Below are positions 12,001 to 24,000 of a stretch of DNA of 64,000 nt, piece after piece. The position numbers and the translations under genes are program-made. The DNA is from Euclidia mi. Lineage: Eukaryota; Arthropoda; Insecta; Lepidoptera; Erebidae. The notes under the pieces are model-generated. The model saw only the letters and a list, made by a program, of their open reading frames with translations. It did no database searches and was not told where the DNA came from. The stretch covers positions 72,501,688-72,565,687 of the forward strand of contig OX123196.2 in the NCBI GenBank assembly GCA_944739405.2. Reading direction: 5' to 3'. Positions within the stretch are counted from its first letter, which is position 1. Every line of letters starts with the position of its first letter.

Positions 12001-15000
12001 ATAATAAGTTTGATGAAAAGTAGATGCAGATACCTCGGGGATACAGGCGTGAGATTATGTATGTATGTATATATTTTTTACATATAGGTTATTCTGTAAT
12101 TTTAAGAGTATTATTGTGCTTTTTGTTTTTAAGATAATTCCCGCACTAGGAATAAATTCTGTATCGCGGGGGACTTTACAAACATACAAACAACGGACAT
12201 AATGAACACTCAGACTCGAAACAACAATTTATGGAACACACAAAGTGTTGTCTCGTGTGGGAATCGAACCCATCGATGCAGTGTCAAGCGGCGAGGTGGC
12301 CGCTTAAGGACGCGTTTACGCTTGTATCAAAAAACCACATATTTCTGGTACATTTTACGACAATTTTAGATAATAACTAATAAATCGAATGATTACGATA
12401 AATTGATTAGTTTTTTATCTATAAATCAATCTTAAAATAAATAAAAAATATTTAATTAATATTAATGTAAAATCGATTCGAAACGGCCTCCTAAATCAAA
12501 AATAGGCATATACTGCTATTTTTGGGTACAATTTTCTATCTATTTTTACATTTATTTAGATTTTCAAAGATAGAATAGGGTAGTAAATATAGTCAACTCA
12601 AAAACAATTAGATTTATTTTTTCAAAATATTGTAAATTGACTCAAAAAAAGCAAAAAATCATCTTACATTTTTCTTCTATTTTGCTCGCATACGTGTGTC
12701 TTAATGTGTGGCAATAAGGTTCGTTTTATTTAGCCACTTTCTTGATTTATATATCCAAATTCTGCAATGAGATCTCAGTCTGCGCTTGAGCGCCGTCGGG
12801 AGTGGACTCTATGTCGCTTGTCGCTGCAGCCCGAAGACGAAAAAAGCAATATACGAATACAAAATATTCGCTAAAATCAATTTGATACTTCTCATATTCT
12901 GTGCGAATTACGTACAAGTAAATTTCTTTTGTACTTATAAATGGACATTATTACTTTATTTTCTCCGTTATGTTGAGTCAGGATATATTTCGGTATTTAG
13001 ATATTATTTTGTTTCTTGCATTGAAATCTGGTAAGATTATCTGGACTGATGGTATACCATCCCGTTCAAGAGTTGCGACTGGAACTCATAAAAGAGTAGA
13101 CCTAGTTATGCCAGGTTGGGGCTCATTTTATTTGTTTTGGTGAGACCCTACCACTGGTAGTAGTGAAGTAACCTTCCAAGGTTATTCGATGAGTCTTGCT
13201 GGTACTCATATGTGAGTAAAGCTACGCATGCCGAGTTTGGGCTCATTTTGTTTGTACATAAGAGACCCTACCACTGGAACTTATGAAGTAACCTTCCAGG
13301 GTTATTCAATGACTCTTGCTGGTACTCATGTGTGAGTAGAGCTAGGCATGCCGAGTTTGGGCTCATTTTGTTTGTACATAAGAGACCCTACCACTGCATT
13401 TTATGAAGTAGCCTTCCAGGGTTATTCAATGACTCTTGCTGGTTCTTATATGTGAGTAGAGCTAGGCATGCCGAGTTTGGGCTCATTTTGTTTGTACATA
13501 AGAGACCCTACCACTGGAACTTATGAAGTAACCTTCCAGGGTTATTCAATGACTCTTGCTGGTACTCATATGTGAGTAGAGCTAGGCATGCCGAGTTTGG
13601 GCTCATTGTGTTTGTACATAAGAGACCCTACCACTGGAACTTATGAAGTAACCTTTCAGGTTTTTCTGGTTTATTCGAAGACTCTTAGTGGTACTCATAT
13701 GTGAGTAGAGCTAGGTATGTTCCAGTGGTAGGGTCTCTGATGTTCATACAAAATGAGCCCAAACTCGGTATGCCTAGCTCTATTCACATATGAGTACCAG
13801 CAAGAGTGATCGAATAACCTTGGAAGGTTACTTCACTAGTACCAGTGGTAGGGACTCACTAAAACAAATTAAATGAGCCCTAACCTGGCATAACTAGGTC
13901 TACTCTTTTATGAGTTCCAGTCGCAACACTTGAATGGGATGGTATACCATCAGTCCACATAATCTTACCAGATTTCAACGCAAGAAACAAAATAATATCT
14001 AAATACTGAAATATATCCTGAATCAACATAATGGAAAAAATAAAGTAATAATGTCCATTTAGGTATATAAAAATAAGAAACTTATTTGTACGTAATTCGC
14101 ACAGCCAGGCCTATAACACATAGATACATATCACAAAAAACTCTAAGTCTCAAAGTTATTTAGTTGAACTACATTTCCGCAAGTTACCGTACGTAGTACG
14201 TACTGTTGCCGCCGTGTCGCTGTAGTGACACGATTTTGTACCTACTAATTTTGTAAACGTGTCCTTAAACCATTACGCCAAGTGTGCAGTCGATTATGTA
14301 TGTTAATGATAGAGAATATGCACGTAACGTTATTTTTATTTTTTGTCTTGTTTTCTTTTTGTTTGGGGTCGGTGTAGAATGTCTTTTTCTTTTATTATTT
14401 CCCATTAGACGTTATTTGATTAGTCATTTCTTGTTCATTCATGTTATCTTTCACACAATCCATCCGTTTGTTTTTTGGTTTTCTTTTTGTCTTATATTCT
14501 ACAACTTTCACGTTCATTATCGTTTTAGTCACTTGATTTTTCTAATCATTGGCAATAAATTATTTGCTCCAAATAGCTTGATTATCCAAAAATATCAAAT
14601 AATTAATCAATGACTTCTAGTACGAATAAATAATATTACAGATAACTAGCTAGTTTATCGTATTATAATTTCTAGACATGGAGATATAACGAGTTGCGGA
14701 AGTGAAGAGAGTCGAGGGAGATGCGAGGTAAGGTCAGCAATCCAGTAATGTTGGAGGTGGCCGGGTACTGTGTTGGGGAGCGTTACGTGGCGCGCCGATG
14801 TGGCCGGTGTGGCCGGTGTGGCCGGTGTGGCCGGTGTGGCCGCTGCCGGCCGCTGTCCGCCCCGCGCGCCCGCTGCGCACAGCTCGACGGCGCCAGTGTC
14901 ACTCTCAACCGTGACGCAAAGATTATACTCATAAATCTCTGAGACAATTTTAAATAATATCACTGTAAATATTAAGCTATATATGGGCGGGAGCACATTA

Positions 15001-18000
15001 CCAGCGGGTGTACGGTGGTGACGGGGTCGAGCACGACGCTGAAGATGGGCCGGTGGTTGTCGAGCCAGCGCGTGCCGGGCAGCAGCACGTCGGGGAAGAT
15101 GTACGAGTAGTTGGGGGGCGGCTCCTCGCCCATCACCGGCAGCCCCCACTCGCCCACCGTCAGCTTGCCGTTGCGGCACAGCGGCAGCCACTGCGACACA
15201 ACAACACACAAGATTACAAACTGTATCACTAATAGTAAGCGATAGATCAAATCATCAAATCCATTATAGAAACCTAAAACTGCATGTCCAATTTTGGAAA
15301 ACACATCTTTCTCCTGATTCAAACCAGATTCGACGCATTGAATGACCCGAATCGATATACTAGTGAAAACGCCTTCACCCTAACGCAATGACAACATAGC
15401 GACAATGCAACGCTAACGCCAACACCACACAATACGCAGTGCACACTCGTCTAAGAAATAATACCCATAACATTAAACCACCTGTACCGTCTATGTATAT
15501 TATAAAGTTTTAATAAATAAATCAATATTGTGGCCTTACAAACATGCTGCACATATTATGTACATTCATTAAATACATACACCATCTAATCCCAAACTAA
15601 GCAGAAGTTGTACTATGTGTACCAGATATATATATATATATATATATATATCTGGTACACATAGCACAAGTTATTATATATTTTTGTAAAAACATGCATA
15701 TTTTAACAAAAAAAAACACCAAAACCATTTACATACCTACATAAATAATTAACTTAAACATGAATCAAAATCTCGATTTTCAGCAAGGCAGTGGATTATA
15801 TGCCCGCTACGCCACTAAACCATCAATAAATATAAATAGTATTGTAGGCGTATCTCTTTGCCAACCTCAGTTGGCTACAAAACCAAACTCTTTTGCAAAA
15901 TGCAATTAGCCATATAGACGAAGAGTGTTCACATAATTTTTTTTTGTACCGTGAGTAATTACAACTCGTTATTATGAATTTCTTTTAAAAAGAAACGTCT
16001 ATCGAACACTGGTGTTTAGTGTTCACTATGGAGTTAACATTCTTCTATACAGCCAGTTGCATCATAAAGAAGTTGTCTATATGGCCAACTGAGGTTGGCA
16101 AGGAGATACGCATACAGAGTCATAAAGAAAAAGAAAGAAAGAAAAACTATTTATTTGTCACAGACACAGAAAATAAAGTATTATATATAGAAGAAAACAT
16201 TGCAAAGCACAACATTAGTCTGTGACAGATAGGTGCACACTCAGCTATATTGTTGCATTGTGATAGGATCCACAATACAACGCTGGTATTGTGTAAAGCA
16301 TGAGTGTGTACGTACCGAGTAGCCGACGGGCGTCTCGACGTTCTTCTCGTGGTCGGGCGCCACGGGCTTGCGCTGGCACGACACGTGCACGAACGTGAAC
16401 AGCAGGTGGTGCTGGTCGCCCAGGTCCGCTGGCAGCTTGATCTTTATCTCGTCGTAGAGAGACGGGTTCCTGAGGACACACGTATACGTGCACGTTACTA
16501 CGTACACTAAGTAATTTTTTTCTGCGCGTATACGGTATTTTTAGCATACACGGTCACATGTACGCTAGATGACGTGCTTTAAAAACCCGCACTTACACGT
16601 ACTTATATCGGTGTCTACGCTCGAACCGATAGTAGTGCGTCAGTATGAGCATGGTTTTTTTAAGCAATTACCTCCGCCTATGAACACAAGCAACAGCACA
16701 GGAGTCACAAGTGCGTTACCGCCCCTTGGGGTTGGGAAAAGGGATAGGATGAGGAGTGGGATCCCTCATCCCACTCCTTATCCAATCATATTTCCCTATA
16801 CTATCCCCAGAAAGGAACAGGAGATAGGGCCTCCGGCACTCTCACTCGCCGAACGAAACGCAACAATTTAGGTACTGTTAGTTTACATCGATTTTCTGTG
16901 AGAAGGTAGTACTTCCCCGGTCGAGCCGGCCCATTCATGCTGAAATCAGCAAGGCTCTACTACCGTGATGGATTACACGAGCCAACGCGCGCTAACGCTA
17001 GTATGAGTTGTGAGTGTGACAGGCGGCGAGTACACGCACTTAGAGCTAAGACGAAGTTATACACGCGTGTAACGCACTAGTCTAAAACTGTTCTAACGTC
17101 TAGGGTTTTGAATGTGAGACGGGATACAAGCTTGACTGTAATGAAGGCTTTTGCAAAATATAGTTTTGTATCAGTACTTATTATTTGTCCCCCGTCTCAC
17201 TGTGAAAAGAGTGAAGCCATAATCTATTATTTGTACTACCGAGATGTATTTTTTTTTTATAGACTCACGCCTGTATCCCCGAAGGGGTAAGCAAAGGTGT
17301 TATAGATATTACACCCACATTTCGCCATGAATTTTTAAAGTCCCACGTAATAGGGGGCGAGCCTATTGCCGTACCGGGCACATTACCAGACTCCGTGCTG
17401 TTACTGAGAATTTCCTAACGGAAAAACCCAATAACACTGCCCGACCCGGGAATCGAACCCGAGACCTCCCAATCCCACGCGCACATTAAATTTATGCCGC
17501 GAGACCAACGAGTAAGTGTAACTATTTAATATAATAATCAGGACGCCTATCGGCGCTGAATCAAACAACATAATTATTAAGTTCATAATGTAAGTATCTC
17601 TTACTTGTTATGATAGAGCACGGTGGTGTAGGCCTCGCTGGTGAACTCAGGGCACGAGCTGCGACCGAAGATGGCCGGCAGCGCCGACGACTCGCTCTCG
17701 CCTGACATCAACTGGACGCGAACCTGCACACAACACCATTATATCGAGCGTGTTCTTATTGTTAAGGTATATAGCTTCACGCCTGTATCCTCGAAGAGGT
17801 AGGCACAGGTGTTATATTACACCCACAATTCGCCTTATGAATTTTAGGTCCCACGTAACAGGGGGGCGACCCTTTTACCATTACCGGGCACATTGCCAGA
17901 CTCCGTGCTGCTACTGAGAATTTGGAAAAATAAGTATCACTTTTTACTCGACCGAAGAATCGAACCCGGTACTTGATCGGCAGACGCATACGCTACCCTG

Positions 18001-21000
18001 TAGACCACGGAGGCAGTCAGTCAAAATTCATAACCCATGCAGGAGTATAGTATGAGTATAAAGAGAAAGGAAACGTGAATAAAAAGACGAATGAAAAGAA
18101 TAAAGAATTTCCATAGAGGTATAACAGCCAGTCTAAGTTGAAAGTGAAACAGTGAAGAAGAAGGGAGTGAAGAAATTGGTGGTGAAGTGAAGTAGTAGTG
18201 AAGTGAAGTAGAAATCATCTGCATCGTGTCCTAGTCCACGTACCGTGATGTTCCGCGCGGAGCCGGTGCGTGAAGTATACGCGTTGAGGTTGATCTCCCG
18301 CACGTGCAGGTACAGCAGGTTGCGGTACTGGTGGTGAGCCACCGCCGGCGGCGCCAGAGGGAACGGCAGGATCTCCTTGCATGGACGCACGTTGTCATCT
18401 GTAAGACACACAGAATAATATAGTAAACATGGACAAACTACTTCATAATTTCAACATCCATTGATAAGCCTGCAGGGCAGCTGAATGAATGTGGCGACAT
18501 TGCGGTGGCGTAAAATTTAAGATGCGTTGTGGCCCACGAAATCCATTGCATGGTCAGATCTCAGTGCATCAAGACTGAAGCGTCGTAGGAGTCTTGTCAA
18601 AAGAGTCCATACTCTGACCCAGGATCTATTAAAGGTGTGATGCAACCTATGGCAGAAAAGACGTTTCTATCATCTCCTTTCGTGTCATTTGGCGAGAGTC
18701 TTCCACCTGGGCATAGCTTGCCGTTGTTGGTCTTGATGTCGTTAAATAAACTCCGGGATCAGGTCGGCTAGTACAATGACAATATGTTCAGATGAGAGCT
18801 CTCGGACGTTGCCGATCTGACTTGCTTATGCGAAGCAAATAAAACGATGTCCCATCTTATCGTGCGCTGCATCCCCGAAAACTTGCACGTAGGAAGAATA
18901 TATAACTGCTTCTGACAAGGCAGTCAGCGTGGCTACTTTCTGGGCCGCAAAAATATAGTTATTGCCAGTGAAACCCTAGAAGAAGTACACTCCAGGGAAT
19001 CGGTGAGGACCTCGTCTCAAAGGACTTTAGTGCGTGTGTGGACCAATGTTTCCGTGTATGCTTGCTAAAGGGCCGGATATTGTTCTAGCATATTAGAATA
19101 TTGCCTGTATACACATAATAATTTTTTGTAAAATATTTTGTTGATCTCAGTACCGTGTTTGACACTATCGATCACCAAATACTAGTTAGAAACTGGATTA
19201 TTATGGCTTAAGAGGTAATGTTTATTAAAGTTATTTCAATCCTACTTAAGCAATAAAAACAATACGTTAAAATAAGAACAGCTGTAAACGGCAGATACAT
19301 TGTTGTAAAATCCTTTTTACATTGCATACATTGTTGTAAACTCCAGTTATTACGGGTGTCCCGTAATAACTGGAGTGCCTCAGGGCTCAGTTCTTGTTCC
19401 GATATTCTTTATCATATTTTTCAATGATTTGGCCGAGTACATAGTTACATACGTACTGCAACCAAGGAACGTCCATGCCAAATCACCTCCGTTAGGGCTG
19501 AGCTTGGCGAGCTCGGGCGTGAGTCCGTTGCGCAGCTCCTCGGGGCAGGGACACACTTCTATCTTGAGCGCGCCCGGGATACACTTGAGCTTTGTCCACA
19601 CGTTTGTGTAGCCTCACCTCCGTAAGGGCTGAGCTTGGCGAGCTCGGGCGTGAGTCCGTTGCGCAGCTCCTCGGGGCAGGGACACACTTCTATCTTGAGC
19701 GCGCCCGGGATACACTTGAGCTTTGTCCACACGTTTGTGTAGCCTCACCTCCGTAAGGGCTGAGCTTGGCGAGCTCGGGCGTGAGTCCGTTGCGCAGCTC
19801 CTCGGGGCAGGGACACAGCTCGATCTTGAGCGCGCCCGGGATACACTTGAGCTTTGTCCACACGTTTGTGTAGCCTCACCTCCGTAAGGGCTGAGCTTGG
19901 CGAGCTCGGGCGTGAGTCCGTTGCGCAGCTCCTCGGGGCAGGGACACACTTCTATCTTGAGCGCGCCCGGGATACACTTGAGCTTTGTCCACACGTTTGT
20001 GTAGCCTCACCTCCGTAAGGGCTGAGCTTGGCGAGCTCGGGCGTGAGTCCGTTGCGCAGCTCCTCGGGGCAGGGACACACTTCTATCTTGAGCGCGCCCG
20101 GGATACACTTGAGCTTTGTCCACACGTTTGTGTAGCCTCACCTCCGTAAGGGCTGAGCTTGGCGAGCTCGGGCGTGAGTCCGTTGCGCAGCTCCTCGGGG
20201 CAGGGACACACTTCTATCTTGAGCGCGCCCGGGATACACTTGAGCTTTGTCCACACGTTTGTGTAGCCTCACCTCCGTAAGGGCTGAGCTTGGCGAGCTC
20301 GGGCGTGAGTCCGTTGCGCAGCTCCTCGGGGCAGGGACACACTTCTATCTTGAGCGCGCCCGGGATACACTTGAGCTTTGTCCACACGTTTGTGTAGCCT
20401 CACCTCCGTAAGGGCTGAGCTTGGCGAGCTCGGGCGTGAGTCCGTTGCGCAGCTCCTCGGGGCAGGGACACACTTCTATCTTGAGCGCGCCCGGGATACA
20501 CTTGAGCTTTGTCCACACGTTTGTGTAGCCTCACCTCCGTAAGGGCTGAGCTTGGCGAGCTCGGGCGTGAGTCCGTTGCGCAGCTCCTCGGGGCAGGGAC
20601 ACACTTCTATCTTGAGCGCGCCCGGGATACACTTGAGCTTTGTCCACACGTTTGTGTAGCCTCACCTCCGTAAGGGCTGAGCTTGGCGAGCTCGGGCGTG
20701 AGTCCGTTGCGCAGCTCCTCGGGGCAGGGACACACTTCTATCTTGAGCGCGCCCGGGATACACTTGAGCTTTGTCCACACGTTTGTGTAGCCTCACCTCC
20801 GTAAGGGCTGAGCTTGGCGAGCTCGGGCGTGAGTCCGTTGCGCAGCTCCTCGGGGCAGGGACACACTTCTATCTTGAGCGCGCCCGGGATACACTTGAGC
20901 TTTGTCCACACGTTTGTGTAGCCTCACCTCCGTAAGGGCTGAGCTTGGCGAGCTCGGGCGTGAGTCCGTTGCGCAGCTCCTCGGGGCAGGGACACACTTC

Positions 21001-24000
21001 TATCTTGAGCGCGCCCGGGATACACTTGAGCTTTGTCCACACGTTTGTGTAGCCTCACCTCCGTAAGGGCTGAGCTTGGCGAGCTCGGGCGTGAGTCCGT
21101 TGCGCAGCTCCTCGGGGCAGGGACACACTTCTATCTTGAGCGCGCCCGGGATACACTTGAGCTTTGTCCACACGTTTGTGTAGCCTCACCTCCGTAAGGG
21201 CTGAGCTTGGCGAGCTCGGGCGTGAGTCCGTTGCGCAGCTCCTCGGGGCAGGGACACACTTCTATCTTGAGCGCGCCCGGGATACACTTGAGCTTTGTCC
21301 ACACGTTTGTGTAGCCTCACCTCCGTAAGGGCTGAGCTTGGCGAGCTCGGGCGTGAGTCCGTTGCGCAGCTCCTCGGGGCAGGGACACACTTCTATCTTG
21401 AGCGCGCCCGGGATACACTTGAGCTTTGTCCACACGTTTGTGTAGCCTCACCTCCGTAAGGGCTGAGCTTGGCGAGCTCGGGCGTGAGTCCGTTGCGCAG
21501 CTCCTCGGGGCAGGGACACACTTCTATCTTGAGCGCGCCCGGGATACACTTGAGCTTTGTCCACACGTTTGTGTAGCCTCACCTCCGTAAGGGCTGAGCT
21601 TGGCGAGCTCGGGCGTGAGTCCGTTGCGCAGCTCCTCGGGGCAGGGACACACTTCTATCTTGAGCGCGCCCGGGATACACTTGAGCTTTGTCCACACGTT
21701 TGTGTAGCCTCACCTCCGTAAGGGCTGAGCTTGGCGAGCTCGGGCGTGAGTCCGTTGCGCAGCTCCTCGGGGCAGGGACACACTTCTATCTTGAGCGCGC
21801 CCGGGATACACTTGAGCTTTGTCCACACGTTTGTGTAGCCTCACCTCCGTAAGGGCTGAGCTTGGCGAGCTCGGGCGTGAGTCCGTTGCGCAGCTCCTCG
21901 GGGCAGGGACACAGCTCGATCTTGAGCGCGCCCGGGATACACTTGAGCTTTGTCCACACGTTTGTGTAGCCTCACCTCCGTAAGGGCTGAGCTTGGCGAG
22001 CTCGGGCGTGAGTCCGTTGCGCAGCTCCTCGGGGCAGGGACACACTTCTATCTTGAGCGCGCCCGGGATACACTTGAGCTTTGTCCACACGTTTGTGTAG
22101 CCTCACCTCCGTAAGGGCTGAGCTTGGCGAGCTCGGGCGTGAGTCCGTTGCGCAGCTCCTCGGGGCAGGGACACACTTCTATCTTGAGCGCGCCCGGGAT
22201 ACACTTGAGCTTTGTCCACACGTTTGTGTAGCCTCACCTCCGTAAGGGCTGAGCTTGGCGAGCTCGGGCGTGAGTCCGTTGCGCAGCTCCTCGGGGCAGG
22301 GACACACTTCTATCTTGAGCGCGCCCGGGATACACTTGAGCTTTGTCCACACGTTTGTGTAGCCTCACCTCCGTAAGGGCTGAGCTTGGCGAGCTCGGGC
22401 GTGAGTCCGTTGCGCAGCTCCTCGGGGCAGGGACACACTTCTATCTTGAGCGCGCCCGGGATACACTTGAGCTTTGTCCACACGTTTGTGTAGCCTCACC
22501 TCCGTAAGGGCTGAGCTTGGCGAGCTCGGGCGTGAGTCCGTTGCGCAGCTCCTCGGGGCAGGGACACACTTCTATCTTGAGCGCGCCCGGGATACACTTG
22601 AGCTTTGTCCACACGTTTGTGTAGCCTCACCTCCGTAAGGGCTGAGCTTGGCGAGCTCGGGCGTGAGTCCGTTGCGCAGCTCCTCGGGGCAGGGACACAC
22701 TTCTATCTTGAGCGCGCCCGGGATACACTTGAGCTTTGTCCACACGTTTGTGTAGCCTCACCTCCGTAAGGGCTGAGCTTGGCGAGCTCGGGCGTGAGTC
22801 CGTTGCGCAGCTCCTCGGGGCAGGGACACACTTCTATCTTGAGCGCGCCCGGGATACACTTGAGCTTTGTCCACACGTTTGTGTAGCCTCACCTCCGTAA
22901 GGGCTGAGCTTGGCGAGCTCGGGCGTGAGTCCGTTGCGCAGCTCCTCGGGGCAGGGACACACTTCTATCTTGAGCGCGCCCGGGATACACTTGAGCTTTG
23001 TCCACACGTTTGTGTAGCCTCACCTCCGTAAGGGCTGAGCTTGGCGAGCTCGGGCGTGAGTCCGTTGCGCAGCTCCTCGGGGCAGGGACACACTTCTATC
23101 TTGAGCGCGCCCGGGATACACTTGAGCTTTGTCCACACGTTTGTGTAGCCTCACCTCCGTAAGGGCTGAGCTTGGCGAGCTCGGGCGTGAGTCCGTTGCG
23201 CAGCTCCTCGGGGCAGGGACACACTTCTATCTTGAGCGCGCCCGGGATACACTTGAGCTTTGTCCACACGTTTGTGTAGCCTCACCTCCGTAAGGGCTGA
23301 GCTTGGCGAGCTCGGGCGTGAGTCCGTTGCGCAGCTCCTCGGGGCAGGGACACACTTCTATCTTGAGCGCGCCCGGGATACACTTGAGCTTTGTCCACAC
23401 GTTTGTGTAGCCTCACCTCCGTAAGGGCTGAGCTTGGCGAGCTCGGGCGTGAGTCCGTTGCGCAGCTCCTCGGGGCAGGGACACACTTCTATCTTGAGCG
23501 CGCCCGGGATACACTTGAGCTTTGTCCACACGTTTGTGTAGCCTCACCTCCGTAAGGGCTGAGCTTGGCGAGCTCGGGCGTGAGTCCGTTGCGCAGCTCC
23601 TCGGGGCAGGGACACACTTCTATCTTGAGCGCGCCCGGGATACACTTGAGCTTTGTCCACACGTTTGTGTAGCCTCACCTCCGTAAGGGCTGAGCTTGGC
23701 GAGCTCGGGCGTGAGTCCGTTGCGCAGCTCCTCGGGGCAGGGACACACTTCTATCTTGAGCGCGCCCGGGATACACTTGAGCTTTGTCCACACGTTTGTG
23801 TAGCCTCACCTCCGTAAGGGCTGAGCTTGGCGAGCTCGGGCGTGAGTCCGTTGCGCAGCTCCTCGGGGCAGGGACACACTTCTATCTTGAGCGCGCCCGG
23901 GATACACTTGAGCTTTGTCCACACGTTTGTGTAGCCTCACCTCCGTAAGGGCTGAGCTTGGCGAGCTCGGGCGTGAGTCCGTTGCGCAGCTCCTCGGGGC

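Noticed and set aside
16319..16511. Plus-strand frames opposite exons E12, E13 and E18
   Set aside because: Antisense shadows of conserved exons.
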